Source: Gemmatimonadales bacterium (GTDB lineage: Bacteria; Gemmatimonadota; Gemmatimonadetes; Longimicrobiales; Gaopeijiaceae). Taken from it: a stretch of 64,000 bases of DNA. The stretch is taken from assembly GCA_020344755.1 (NCBI GenBank), contig CP070829.1:263223-327222 (forward strand). The letters are read 5' to 3'. Shown one piece after another: positions 9,565 through 18,512 of the stretch. The position numbers were made by a program, and so were the translations under genes. Below the pieces are notes generated by a model. That model made no database searches. It worked only from the letters and a program-made list of their open reading frames with translations, and had not been told where the DNA came from. Each line of letters opens with the position of its first letter. The first letter of the stretch is position 1.

Positions 9565-9948
9565 CCTCGCTCCGGAGCGGGATGACGGTCTGCTGCCAAG
9601 CCCGCGGAATGGTGCGACCGGCGGTTCCATGGACGGATTCTCCACGCCGCCGGTCCCCCCCCTGCGGTACGACCGCCCCGTGAGGTCCCTTCGTCCGCCG
9701 GTTGGCCGGGTCGCAGGTCTCTTCAGCCGAGAGCTCGTGGACCGGTCACAGACCACGGCGTCCCTTCCTCCCGCTCTCCGCGGGTCCGGTCCCCAGACCT
9801 ATGCGGGTCACCGGGTCGCGGCTCTCACGGAGGGTGCCGAACGGGGTGACAAGGACCCGTAGGACATCCGCGTTCACTGCGAGCGTTCCGTAACCCGGCG
9901 CTCGCCGCTCACCGCCCCGCTCCTCCCCCAACCCCACGGATCGGATCC
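9565..9948. other. Intergenic region without a supported gene
   Basis: 384 bases between the M20 peptidase and the DinB-like gene. Short open frames exist on both strands, but none has a family signature or a ribosome binding site. A 9-base inverted repeat (9616-9624 with 9647-9655, loop 22) lies about 50 bases after the peptidase stop and could be a weak terminator. No T-run follows. Nothing else is seen. Confidence 0.5.
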
Positions 9949-10515
9949 ATGGACGCCCAACTCCAAGCCGTACGGCAGGATCTCCGCGCCGCCTCCCAGC
10001 GCCTGGATCGCCTCTTGAAGGGCCTCTCGGACGAAGGGTGGCGCCGCCGGCCGCAGACGGGGTCCTGGTCCGCCGCCGAATGCGTGGCCCACCTGAACAT
10101 CACGCACGAGGCCTACCTCCCCCGCCTCCGCACCGGGCTCGAGGCGGTCCCTACCTCCGGGGAGCGGGGGAGCGGCCGGCTGCGGAAGGGTCCCCTGGGC
10201 TGGATGTTCGGACGGATGGTGGGGCCACTCCCCCGCGTGGCCGGGAGACGGCGGGGGCGGGTGAAGGCTCCCGCCGCGTTCGTTCCCGGGGGTGAGCTTC
10301 CCAGGTCCGAGGTGGTCGAGCGGTTTCGCACCCTCCAGTCGGAGCTGATGGAGTTCGTGGAGGCGTGCGAGGGGCGCCCCATCGATGGGGTGAGGATCCA
10401 GTCCCCCTTCGTGGAATCGGTCTCCTTCAACCTCTTCGCGACGCTGGTCATCATCGCCCGACATCAGCACCGGCACCTCCAGCAGGCGGAGGAAGCGGCC
10501 GGCGGGACCGGGTAG
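9949..10515 (+). CDS. DinB-like four-helix metal-binding protein
   Basis: A 188-aa soluble protein with no leader. It has the DinB/YfiT layout: an N-terminal helix, the W-S-A-A-E-C-V-A-H-L-N motif with a metal-type His at about residue 47, a variable middle helix, and a C-terminal helix with RHQHRHLQQAE supplying the other His ligands. In this superfamily three histidines hold a divalent metal. Known members include bacillithiol or mycothiol S-transferases and maleylpyruvate isomerase, but most are uncharacterised. The Arg-rich loop around residues 60-105 (GRRRGRV) is longer than usual. It stands alone, convergent with the small barrel-protein gene 22 bases away. A thiol-transferase role is possible and unproven. 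Confidence 0.82.
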   Translation: MDAQLQAVRQDLRAASQRLDRLLKGLSDEGWRRRPQTGSWSAAECVAHLNITHEAYLPRLRTGLEAVPTSGERGSGRLRKGPLGWMFGRMVGPLPRVAGRRRGRVKAPAAFVPGGELPRSEVVERFRTLQSELMEFVEACEGRPIDGVRIQSPFVESVSFNLFATLVIIARHQHRHLQQAEEAAGGTG

Positions 10516-10536
10516 CTCCGGCGCCGATGGCCCTCG

Positions 10537-11190
10537 TCAGTACCCCGACGCCCGGCGGTTCTGGAACGGGACGCGGTCGGGGCCCCACATCCAGGAGAGT
10601 CCGAGCTTCACCCAATAACGCCATGCGGACCCGCCCGAGTCCTCGAATCGGATATCGTCGAGGAAGATCTCCGCGTCGCCGTAGTTCTGGAAGAGAGCCT
10701 CGCCGGTCAAGGCCAGCATGAGCCGCCCCGACAGCAGCGCCTCGACTCCCAGGGCCGGTCCAACCAGGACGCCATTCTGCTCGAGCCGGAGCGTCGCCAC
10801 CGTGGCGGAGGTCCGAGTGTATCCCACCCGGGCGCCGAGGAAGGGGTAGATCCGGGGGAAGGACCCGAGTCTCCGCCGTACGACCCCGCTGGCCGTGAAC
10901 TCGTCCACGTCGAACTCCGACTGATCTCCAATGGTCACGTCGGTCTTGAACCGGCTGGAGGTCAGGTCGAACCCGACCTGAACGGGCCACCCCACGTTGA
11001 AGAGGGCGGTGGCTCCGGTCCCGGCCCCGGCCCTGTAACTCTCCGCCTCCTCGCCCGACCACCACCCGCCACCGCCCCAGATCTCAATGGTGTGGGGAAA
11101 GCCTGCGGACTGCGCCCTCGCAGTACTCGGGGGCGTCAAGAGGCCTGCCACGCAGAGAAGACCTGCAACCGTGAGGAGTCGATGTGACAT
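10537..11190 (-). CDS. Small outer-membrane beta-barrel protein
   Basis: A 217-aa exported protein with a clear signal peptide ending at STARAQ (residue 27). The mature protein is made of alternating polar and non-polar segments such as HTIEIWGGGGWW, VQVGFDLTSSRF and FPRIYPFLGARVGYT, separated by short turns. It ends in a tryptophan-rich strand followed by a short tail. This is the pattern of an 8- to 10-strand OmpA/OmpW-like barrel. No enzyme motif is seen. It is divergent from the PLD-like gene across 112 bases, so the two promoters share that gap. Function unknown. Confidence 0.75.
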   Translation of the reverse strand: MSHRLLTVAGLLCVAGLLTPPSTARAQSAGFPHTIEIWGGGGWWSGEEAESYRAGAGTGATALFNVGWPVQVGFDLTSSRFKTDVTIGDQSEFDVDEFTASGVVRRRLGSFPRIYPFLGARVGYTRTSATVATLRLEQNGVLVGPALGVEALLSGRLMLALTGEALFQNYGDAEIFLDDIRFEDSGGSAWRYWVKLGLSWMWGPDRVPFQNRRASGY

Positions 11191-11302
11191 GAGGGGCCCT
11201 GCCCGAGGCGTTGCGGATGGAGCACGATGACCTCCACCCGGGACGGGGGCGGTAGTACATTCGGGACTCTGAAAAGCCCGACGTGCTCAAGGTCTCGAAA
11301 CA

Positions 11303-14300
11303 ATGATCCTACCCCCCCAGGTCGTCAACGCCCGCGCCGCGGGTCTGCTCGTCGCAGCGCTGCTCCTCTCGGGCGCCCCGCTCCACGGACAGGATCCCTC
11401 AAGTCGCCGCCCGGCGGATCGGGGCCGGCAGATCGTCTCCATGGGACAGCCGGACGCGTTCAGGTACTACGCCAATGGCGAAGTGGGGCTGGCCCCCATC
11501 GACGACCGGGAGTTCATCGGACGATTCGCACTGGGGATCGAGAAGGACCTCTTCAATCCCCTGACGCATGTCCTGTCGGTGAATGGCGAGTACTACATGG
11601 GAATCTCGGGAGAGGGTGCGGGCGCAGTCGGGGTCCGGGCCGGGCTGTTGAGCCCTCTCCTCCGCTTCGGTGGAGGGATCCAGTACGACTTCAAGGACGA
11701 GCGTGGGCGGGGTTTCGTGCAGTTCCGTCATCCTATCCGGCGTTCCGGTGTCTTCTGGCCGGGAGGTCAGTTCCGCATCCTGTGGGCACCGGGCGCCGAG
11801 CAGTCCCTGACCTTCGGGGTGAGCGTGCCCCTGGGTCAGCCCTTCGCGGGCCGTACCCGCCCCCGGAGAGCCAGGGCAGAAGTGGCCCTTCCCGTCGGAC
11901 GGAAGGAGGCGGCCGTCCAGGACCCGCCGAGCGAGACGAGACCCATCCTGGCGCAGGCTCGGCACGATGCCGAGTTGATCGGCCGCATGTACGTCCCCTT
12001 CGTCGACCACTCCGGGGGGGACCTGGACGCGGCGGCACAGCGGTTCGCACAGGATATGGCTCGCCTCGCCGAGGATGCGATGGCCGTGGAGCCCGAGTCC
12101 ACCAGCCCGTCCGGACGGATGGATACGCCTCCGGAGGCCGTGGTGCGGCGGTTTCACCACTCCATGCACCGAGCCTTCGAGGTGGCGTGCGGACCCTGTG
12201 TCCGTGACGCCGACGCCATGTACGACGCCGCACACGCGGCCCTCCTGGACGAGCTGATCTTTCCTTTCAACCGGATGCTCGGCCAGAAGAAGGCTCCCAC
12301 CGTTTTCGACGAGCTCGCCGCCCGAGCGCGGGTGGCCTTCGCCCGGGCCCTGGTGTTGGACCACGGGGTTCCGCCCCGGGAGGCGGTCCCGGCAGAGGCG
12401 GTGTTCGCCGAGCTGGTCGAGATCGTCCGCGGTGTCGCGGAAGCTTCGGAAGCGGCTTGGCGGGACGACCGGATGGTCTTCCTTCCCATCCAGCTCGGCC
12501 TCCTTCCCGAGGACCACGACGGCCAGGCGAAGATCGACGCCCTGGTGGAGCGCGCCCTGGATCGTCCGCTTCTGGAGGGCAACGAAGTCTGGTACGTCGT
12601 GGCGGAACAATTCCAGTACGAGCTCCTGCGGATGATCCACGCCGCAGAGAGATACCACGTCCTCTGGATTCATGACTTCCGGGGCTACGACGGTCAGGGC
12701 GACCCGGACGCGGTGGCATACAGGATCGTGCTCGACGGATACCTCCGAGCCCTGGCCGAGCGTCTGGAAGCCTTCGATCGCGAAGGCCACCTCCCGGTCT
12801 ACATGATCTTCATCGACCAGTGGTTCTACCAGGCGAATCGAGGTCGGTTGTGGCTCACCCTCCTGGAGAATCCCCTCACACACCAGCTGAACCTGCCCGA
12901 GGGGTTCGAGGAATGGGAGGTCCGGATCCGGGAGATGCAGGATCGGATCCGGCGGGCGATCGAGAACTCCGATCTTCTCCAGACCGAGATCCGCGAGTAT
13001 GGCGAGGATTGGCTTTTCAACCGCGTGAAGGTCCACGTCAACGTCACCGATCCGGCGGACGTGACCTTCTGGACGGACGAGCTGGTCCCGTGGATCGGCA
13101 TGCCGGACGCGTTGATGCGGGATCACCGGAAGATCGCCTTCTACGACGTCCATCCCGACGATCCAGAGGCGGGGATGGCCCTGTACACCGGGATGGGGGT
13201 GGGGGAGCACTACACCGGCCCGACGTGGGATGACCGTGCCGTCCTGGTCCGGGGCCCGGCTCTTCTGTACCTCCGGACCGAGGCCCGCGACCTCCTCCTC
13301 CAGCAGGGCTTTCGACCGGATCAGATCCCGTTCCCGCTCCAGGAAGAGGAGAACGAGCACCGGTTGGACTACACGTCACCCTCCGGCCCACCGGCGGACG
13401 TGGCCTCTCGGGCGATCCAGGTCCACAACCACATCGGCTATGGACCCAAGGAAGCCACCGTCCTGAAGGCGACCCTCTACAACCTCATGCCGTCCGGTGC
13501 GGTGTCCAAGTCACCGGATTCGCTGTGGAATCTTCCCCTCTGGAGCTCGCTGCTCCTGGGGCACGCTCTCCGCGGAGGACAGGTGGCCATCGTGGCGCCG
13601 CGCGACGACACGGCGCCGGCGAGGAGTTCCATCTCGCTCTCGCGAGCGCAGGAGGTGCTGGCACGAACGGTCTGGGCGGCGCGACTTCTGGAGGCTCCCC
13701 TGGACCGCGCGGGGGGTGCGATCCGGGTCGGATTCTACGACCCCAGGAGCGGGGTGGGGGACATTCCCTCCCGCTTGAGGCAGCTGGCGCAGACCTTCCG
13801 GGCCGAGAGGTGGCTCAGGGATCTGCACCGGCTGAGTGAGGAGGACCTCTCGGCCTTCGAGACGCTCGCGGATTCCCTGGTCGACTCCGGCTTCGATGCC
13901 CTCTACCTGGAGAGCGACGAACTGGATCGGCCGAAGCTTCACATGAAAGCGCACCTCTTCATGACGGAGGAGGCGTGGGCGCCGCTCCTGGACCAGCCCG
14001 ACATCCTGGAGTTCCTCCTGGAGTACGCCCGGGAGCGAGCCCGCCAGGTCGGTCTGCCCGGTGAGGAGCGCGACCTCCGTGCCCTGAGCAACCGCCTGGC
14101 CCCCATCCGCCGCCGGCTCTTGGCAGGATACGAGGCATCGGTCTCACCCAGCGAGCGCGAGCGGTCGGGGCTCTACCTGGTCGTGGGTTCACACAACCAG
14201 AATTACCGCAGCATGGCCCTCGATGGAGAGGTGCTGTTGGCGGTGGCCGGGCCCCAGGCGGCGGTGGGTCTGGCGGACTTCATCCTCATTCTGGGGCTCA

Positions 14301-14398
14301 GCGACTGGGTCAGCACACCCGACGAGATCGAACGGCACCTCCCGGAGGCGGGTCACTTCTTCCGCCGCCTGGCCCGCTGGGCTCAGATCGTGAGCTGA
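11303..14398 (+). CDS. Exported phospholipase-D-superfamily protein with barrel-like N-terminus
   Basis: A 1031-aa protein with a signal peptide (about 1-29, ending APLHGQ). Residues about 45-185 are alternating beta segments (FRYYANGEVGLAPI, LTHVLSVNGEYYMGI, FGGGIQYDFKDERG, GGQFRILWAP) like a small outer-membrane barrel. Residues about 210-560 are helical. The catalytic part is PLD-like. The first HKD motif H608-R-K-I-A-F-Y-D is complete (HxKx4D). The second half has H880-M-K with Met where the Asp is expected, followed by the matching G962-S-H-N-Q-N-Y-R-S. PLD enzymes form a phospho-histidine intermediate and cut phosphodiester bonds in lipids, nucleic acids or cell-wall polymers. The missing second Asp is tolerated in some members. 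Substrate unknown. Its 3' end forms a strong hairpin. Confidence 0.78.
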   Translation: MILPPQVVNARAAGLLVAALLLSGAPLHGQDPSSRRPADRGRQIVSMGQPDAFRYYANGEVGLAPIDDREFIGRFALGIEKDLFNPLTHVLSVNGEYYMGISGEGAGAVGVRAGLLSPLLRFGGGIQYDFKDERGRGFVQFRHPIRRSGVFWPGGQFRILWAPGAEQSLTFGVSVPLGQPFAGRTRPRRARAEVALPVGRKEAAVQDPPSETRPILAQARHDAELIGRMYVPFVDHSGGDLDAAAQRFAQDMARLAEDAMAVEPESTSPSGRMDTPPEAVVRRFHHSMHRAFEVACGPCVRDADAMYDAAHAALLDELIFPFNRMLGQKKAPTVFDELAARARVAFARALVLDHGVPPREAVPAEAVFAELVEIVRGVAEASEAAWRDDRMVFLPIQLGLLPEDHDGQAKIDALVERALDRPLLEGNEVWYVVAEQFQYELLRMIHAAERYHVLWIHDFRGYDGQGDPDAVAYRIVLDGYLRALAERLEAFDREGHLPVYMIFIDQWFYQANRGRLWLTLLENPLTHQLNLPEGFEEWEVRIREMQDRIRRAIENSDLLQTEIREYGEDWLFNRVKVHVNVTDPADVTFWTDELVPWIGMPDALMRDHRKIAFYDVHPDDPEAGMALYTGMGVGEHYTGPTWDDRAVLVRGPALLYLRTEARDLLLQQGFRPDQIPFPLQEEENEHRLDYTSPSGPPADVASRAIQVHNHIGYGPKEATVLKATLYNLMPSGAVSKSPDSLWNLPLWSSLLLGHALRGGQVAIVAPRDDTAPARSSISLSRAQEVLARTVWAARLLEAPLDRAGGAIRVGFYDPRSGVGDIPSRLRQLAQTFRAERWLRDLHRLSEEDLSAFETLADSLVDSGFDALYLESDELDRPKLHMKAHLFMTEEAWAPLLDQPDILEFLLEYARERARQVGLPGEERDLRALSNRLAPIRRRLLAGYEASVSPSERERSGLYLVVGSHNQNYRSMALDGEVLLAVAGPQAAVGLADFILILGLSDWVSTPDEIERHLPEAGHFFRRLARWAQIVS

Positions 14399-14409
14399 GC
14401 CCAGCGGGC
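14372..14409. terminator. Long perfect hairpin over a stop codon, bidirectional terminator
   Basis: A perfect 15-base inverted repeat (14372-14386 with 14395-14409) with an 8-base loop. It contains the stop codon of the PLD-like gene (14396-14398) in its right arm and lies 23 bases before the stop of the convergent barrel-protein gene. The stem is very GC-rich and has no T-run. It is placed to stop transcription from both sides. Confidence 0.7.
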
Positions 14410-14432
14410 GAGAGGGGCCAGGGGCCCTGGGA

Positions 14433-15242
14433 TCAGCGTGATCCCGTCCGAACCGCCATTCCAACCCCCACGAACCACCGGTCGGTGTCCGGCGAGATGG
14501 CCCCGTTGAGGTCCAGTTGCAGGTCCGGCCCCGACAGGTACGCGAGACCCGCCTCGAGCCAGTCCGACTGCGTGCCGTCGACGAAGCTCCCGGCCCACCC
14601 GGCGTAGGCGCTCAGGGACGCCGTGAGACCCACGGAAGGGGTCACGGATGCGGTGACCTGGTCCTCCACGGCTCCCGATCCCTTGCTGAATCCAAGGTTC
14701 ACACCGAGGGCCGCGGCCTCCCCCAACGCCACGTCCGCCAGGGCCACCACCGTCGGGATCCACTCGTCGGATCCCAAGCCCTCACTCCCCGTGGGTACGG
14801 TGAGGAGCCCCTGGAGGGAAAGGTCCGCGCGGTCGCCGATCCCCCTCGCGACGGGGACCTTCACCCCCACCGCCGCGTCCTCGAATCCGTCCGCGCCGTT
14901 CGCTCCCTCACCTCGGCTGTTCACCCAGGAATTCCCGAGGAATTCCAGCTCGACCCCTGCGATGCCGTATCGTACCAGGAGCTGGCCGATCGCCAGAGCG
15001 TCGGGTCCGGGGCCACCGGCCCAGGCAGTCCCGAACTCGGCCTGCAGGACCCCGGGCGCCACTACCACCGATGCGCTCCCGATGCCCGGCCGATCCGATG
15101 CGATGGTCTCCTGGGCGCCCCCCGGAACGGCTGCGGCGAGGCCAAGGGCCACGGCAATCCAACGAGCAGGCGCGGCACCCGGGCCCCGAGGCCGCCGAAC
15201 GGGACTCCAGGAGCCGATCATCCGGCCCGGGAGCCCGGTCAT
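14433..15242 (-). CDS. Outer-membrane barrel protein, transporter-like
   Basis: A 269-aa exported protein. The hydrophobic leader (WIAVALGLAAAVPGGAQ) ends near residue 43. The mature protein opens with ETIASDRPGIG and continues in regular beta strands (LQAEFGTAW, GVELEFLGN, AAVGVKVPVA, LSLQGLLTVPTGSEG, FVGVGMAVR). This is the pattern of the barrel family often labelled MetA-pathway or 'transporter'. The start ATG (15242-15240) overlaps the stop of the M14 peptidase (15241-15239) in an ATGA arrangement, so translation is probably coupled and the two form one operon. Its ligand is unknown. A channel for the peptidase products is a reasonable guess from the coupling alone. Confidence 0.8.
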   Translation of the reverse strand: MTGLPGRMIGSWSPVRRPRGPGAAPARWIAVALGLAAAVPGGAQETIASDRPGIGSASVVVAPGVLQAEFGTAWAGGPGPDALAIGQLLVRYGIAGVELEFLGNSWVNSRGEGANGADGFEDAAVGVKVPVARGIGDRADLSLQGLLTVPTGSEGLGSDEWIPTVVALADVALGEAAALGVNLGFSKGSGAVEDQVTASVTPSVGLTASLSAYAGWAGSFVDGTQSDWLEAGLAYLSGPDLQLDLNGAISPDTDRWFVGVGMAVRTGSR

Positions 15243-16993
15243 CGCCAGAAGACGTTCTGCCGGGCTCCGGCCCCTGGGGCCACCCGGATCACCGGCAGCG
15301 ACTGGTGATGCATCACCCTCATCATCGGCACCTGTTGCCGCCGGTCCATGATGCGTTGGGCGCGCTCCTGGATCTGCTCCCGCTGCTGTTCGGAGAGTTC
15401 CGACATGGATCGTCCCTGGAGCATCGCCTCGATCACCTCCTCCACGGACTCCGGTGTTTCCTCGAGCACGTGGTCCGTCCAACCCCAGGTGATGAGGTTG
15501 TCATCCGTCTCCGGCTCCATGAGGTAGGTGATCAGGTTGCCCATGGACTGGGCCGAGGGCACCCAGAACCACCCTTCCGCCACCTCCACGGTCTCCATCT
15601 CCTTCTCCACCTCGACGGATCGGAGGTAGTGCCCCTGGAAGTAGGAGTCGGTCCGTACACCCGTGGCGTAGTAGACCTCCGCGTCGATCTCCGCAGTGCC
15701 GCGGAACCGATAGACCGCGATGTCGTGATCCATGAGAAGCGGCACCACGGAGGCCATGGCCGGAGGGAGCAGATAACCCACGGGCCGGGACGTGGTGCGG
15801 GTGGGGGTGTAGCGCAGCCAGACCGGGACCTCCTGGAGCGCGTACCCTCCGGGGGCGTCTTCGTCCGGCATCCACACGGGTTCGTTTCCCCGGTTCACCA
15901 GATCGTAGTCGAGGACCACCTCACCCCCGCCTGCGTGTCCCGCCTGAATCGCACGCATTCGCGAGGCGGTGGTGAGGCCGCGGATCTCGTCGCGTCGTTC
16001 GGCCGCTACCTCCAGGATCGCACCGAGGGCCAGCACTCCGCCTCGGATCTGGTGATAGTAGCGCTCTTCCTCGGGAATCTCCGCCAACTGGCCGTCCCTC
16101 ATGACCCGACGCGAGTTCCGCGGCGTCTCCAGAAGAATCCCGATGGAGTTGGTGAGACCCGTGTAGACGTGGTGCTTTCGCGGCTCGACGGAGGTGGAGC
16201 CCCATCCCCTCTGCCCATCGATGGTTCTAGCACCGGAGTAATCGAAGGCCGCGTAGTCCTCGGCCGCCACCGCCTCCCTGATCCGAGGGAAGATCTGCTC
16301 ATACGGGTAGGCCCGAAGCTGCGGATCCGCGGCCGGGTTCAGAGTTCCCTGGTAGGTGATGACGTAGGGGTCGGAGCCTCCATGGTGGCCATCGACGTGA
16401 ATGTCCGGAGTCCACTCCGTCATCACCTGGGTTACGTAGGCGTGGATCTCCTGCGACTCGAGCTTGAGGTAGTCCCGGTTCATGTCGTACCCGGCCTCGT
16501 TGGTGCGCCGGTCCGCCTCCCCTCCATCCGGGTTGGTGAGAGGCGTGCCGATGACGATGACGTCCTCCAGGACGTGCCGGAGATCTCCCGCGACCAACTC
16601 CCTCGCAACCAGTTGAAAGGCCTCCTTGGGAGAGACCTCGTTTCCGTGGACGGAGGGAGCCACGAAGACGATGGTCTTGCCGGACCGGATGGCGTCCTGG
16701 GCGTTCACGATCGGGTCTTCGGCGATCACGATGAGGTTCATCTCCCGCCCCATGATGGTCTCGGTGAGCGGTTGCATGCTCACCAGTTCGCTCATGGCGT
16801 CGAGCTCGTACCAGAACTCCATGAGAGGCTCGAATGGGGTGGGCCCCGCGCGGAAACTCTGCCGTTCCTGCCAGGTCTGGGGAAGCTCCTGAGAGGAGAG
16901 GGCACCGACCCCCGGAACCGGGAGCAGGGCGAGAAGGGCGGAAACCGGAAGAAGGGCGTGGGTGAGCCGGAGTCGGCGGGTGACGTGCGTCAT
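15239..16993 (-). CDS. Exported M14-family zinc carboxypeptidase
   Basis: A 584-aa protein with a signal peptide (about 1-34). The zinc site is H116-G-N-E119 and His at 203/204 in VDGHHGG. Substrate-binding residues are seen in NPDGGEADRR and the N172-R173 pair. A Glu at about 289 (ILLETPRNSRR) fits the catalytic Glu. M14 enzymes remove C-terminal residues from peptides. The C-terminal 200 residues are outside the core and hold a beta-rich accessory part, usual for the long Gemmatimonadota/Bacteroidota members. The ATG at 16993 leads directly into an Arg-rich leader. Another ATG at 17017 would add eight residues. The downstream barrel gene overlaps its stop. Confidence 0.9.
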   Translation of the reverse strand: MTHVTRRLRLTHALLPVSALLALLPVPGVGALSSQELPQTWQERQSFRAGPTPFEPLMEFWYELDAMSELVSMQPLTETIMGREMNLIVIAEDPIVNAQDAIRSGKTIVFVAPSVHGNEVSPKEAFQLVARELVAGDLRHVLEDVIVIGTPLTNPDGGEADRRTNEAGYDMNRDYLKLESQEIHAYVTQVMTEWTPDIHVDGHHGGSDPYVITYQGTLNPAADPQLRAYPYEQIFPRIREAVAAEDYAAFDYSGARTIDGQRGWGSTSVEPRKHHVYTGLTNSIGILLETPRNSRRVMRDGQLAEIPEEERYYHQIRGGVLALGAILEVAAERRDEIRGLTTASRMRAIQAGHAGGGEVVLDYDLVNRGNEPVWMPDEDAPGGYALQEVPVWLRYTPTRTTSRPVGYLLPPAMASVVPLLMDHDIAVYRFRGTAEIDAEVYYATGVRTDSYFQGHYLRSVEVEKEMETVEVAEGWFWVPSAQSMGNLITYLMEPETDDNLITWGWTDHVLEETPESVEEVIEAMLQGRSMSELSEQQREQIQERAQRIMDRRQQVPMMRVMHHQSLPVIRVAPGAGARQNVFWR

Positions 16994-17108
16994 GATCGGC
17001 GTGGGTTGAAGGCCCATACGTGATACCGAGGGACAGAGTAGAGCCTTCGGCCTCGAGGGGCACCCCCGAGGAGGCCGGACCGGCCCGCGCGCAGCGGCTG
17101 CCCCGCTG

Positions 17109-18296
17109 CTACCCGTTCCGTCGGTGCCAGGCCTGAAGGACCTGGGCTTCCCGCTCCCGGCTGATGCCGAAGGGAATGCCGTCTCGAGGAAGACGTTCCT
17201 CCGAGGGGCGCGTCAGGTTCCACGCCGCCGTGTCCGCGGCGGTCACCGCCAGGGGTCGGAAGGTGAGTCCCGAGGCGATGGCGGGCACGTTGTCCACATA
17301 CATGAGCGGGTCCCCGGGGATCCAGGACGGAAGGTTCTGCCAGGGCGTGACCTCCTGCTCCTGCAGGAAGTCCAGCGGAAGCCAGGTGAAGTGCACCGCG
17401 ACCCCGAAGGCCGCGCGGATTCCATAGAGCATCTCGGCCATGGACAAGCGAGCTGCCGGTCCCACGCCATTGAAGACGCCCGCCGTCCCATTCTCGGCCA
17501 AGCGCACCACCCACTCCGTGAGATCCCGCTGATCGATGATCTGATTCGCGTGGTCCGGGTTGCCCGGCGCCAGGACCTCTCCTCCCTCCGCGACCCGGAC
17601 CGGCCAGTAGGTGAAGCGTTCCGTGGGATCGCCCGGACCGACGATCAGACCGGGCCGCACCACGGTGGAGCGGCCCGGGAAGGCCGCCTGAACGATCTCC
17701 TCCGCATACGCCTTCATGGGGCCGTATTCCAGCGGCTCTCCATCCGTCCATCCGTCGGGTCGGGGCATGAGGGCGTAGTCGCTGCCCACGATGGGCTCCC
17801 TGAGGATCCGGTCCGGTCGGCTCAGGGCGGGGTCGATCTGGTAGGCCGAGATGGACGAGACGAAGATGTAGTGGTCTGCCGCGTCCCTGAGGATCTCCGT
17901 GCTACGCTGGACCCACCGGTAGTCGCGGCTCGTATTGTTGTCGATCACCACGTCCCACGTCCGTCCCAGGATGGCGTCGTGGTTGTCGTTCCGGTCTCCG
18001 ATGAGGTGCTCCACCTCCGGAAGGTCCGCCTGGGACCGCCCCCGGGTGAAGATGGACACCTGGTGCCCCCGCTCTACCGCGTACCGCACCGTATGGGGCC
18101 CGATGAACCCGGTGCCGCCGAAGATGAGGATTCTCTTGGACTCCGGGGCTTCCTGGACCCCGGCCCGCACCGCGGCCTCGATCCCGGGGGTCCGGACGCC
18201 GGTCAGCGCCTGTGCGGATGCAGACAGGGGGTCCACCGCCATGCCTGCACCCACCACTCCGACGGTCCTGAGGAAGTCTCTGCGATTCGGGGTCAT
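17109..18296 (-). CDS. NAD(P)-dependent epimerase/dehydratase-like protein with Tat leader
   Basis: A 395-aa protein. The N-terminus has a twin-arginine motif (NRRDFLRTVG) followed by a hydrophobic stretch and ASA, so it is probably exported folded with its cofactor. From residue 55 an extended SDR fold begins: RILIFGGTGFIG (nucleotide loop 60-66), the VSSISAY segment, and a GPMKAYAEE segment with the Tyr and Lys catalytic residues in a shifted Y-x-x-x-x-x-Y/K context. A VVRPGLIVGPGDPTERF stretch follows. This matches the reductase/epimerase group in which exported members occur in several phyla. The substrate is unknown. It lies 116 bases downstream of nothing on its own strand and looks monocistronic. 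Confidence 0.85.
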   Translation of the reverse strand: MTPNRRDFLRTVGVVGAGMAVDPLSASAQALTGVRTPGIEAAVRAGVQEAPESKRILIFGGTGFIGPHTVRYAVERGHQVSIFTRGRSQADLPEVEHLIGDRNDNHDAILGRTWDVVIDNNTSRDYRWVQRSTEILRDAADHYIFVSSISAYQIDPALSRPDRILREPIVGSDYALMPRPDGWTDGEPLEYGPMKAYAEEIVQAAFPGRSTVVRPGLIVGPGDPTERFTYWPVRVAEGGEVLAPGNPDHANQIIDQRDLTEWVVRLAENGTAGVFNGVGPAARLSMAEMLYGIRAAFGVAVHFTWLPLDFLQEQEVTPWQNLPSWIPGDPLMYVDNVPAIASGLTFRPLAVTAADTAAWNLTRPSEERLPRDGIPFGISREREAQVLQAWHRRNG

Positions 18297-18512
18297 GCGC
18301 TCCTGAGCCTCCGTTTGAGGGAGCCCCCACTCTCGTTACCCCGCGTCCCGGGCGCAACAGGGATCAGCTACCGAGTTGCTCAAGTGCGGTGGTCCGGCTC
18401 ACGCGACCCAGTCGAAGGCGATGGATCGGCCAGGCGCAGGACCTCGTACTCCCAGCGGCGGACCTGTCGACGCATGCGGTCCAGGACCGGGGCGTGCACG
18501 GCCGGCGCCTGC

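Noticed and set aside
11399..13360. 653-codon open frame on the minus strand opposite the PLD-like gene
   Set aside because: No domain, and the opposite strand carries the HKD motif and signal peptide.
18380..18505. Minus-strand stretch reading HAPVLDRMRRQVRRWEYEVL just after the S9A gene
   Set aside because: It has coding-like third positions and could be the end of a lost gene, but it is too short to identify.
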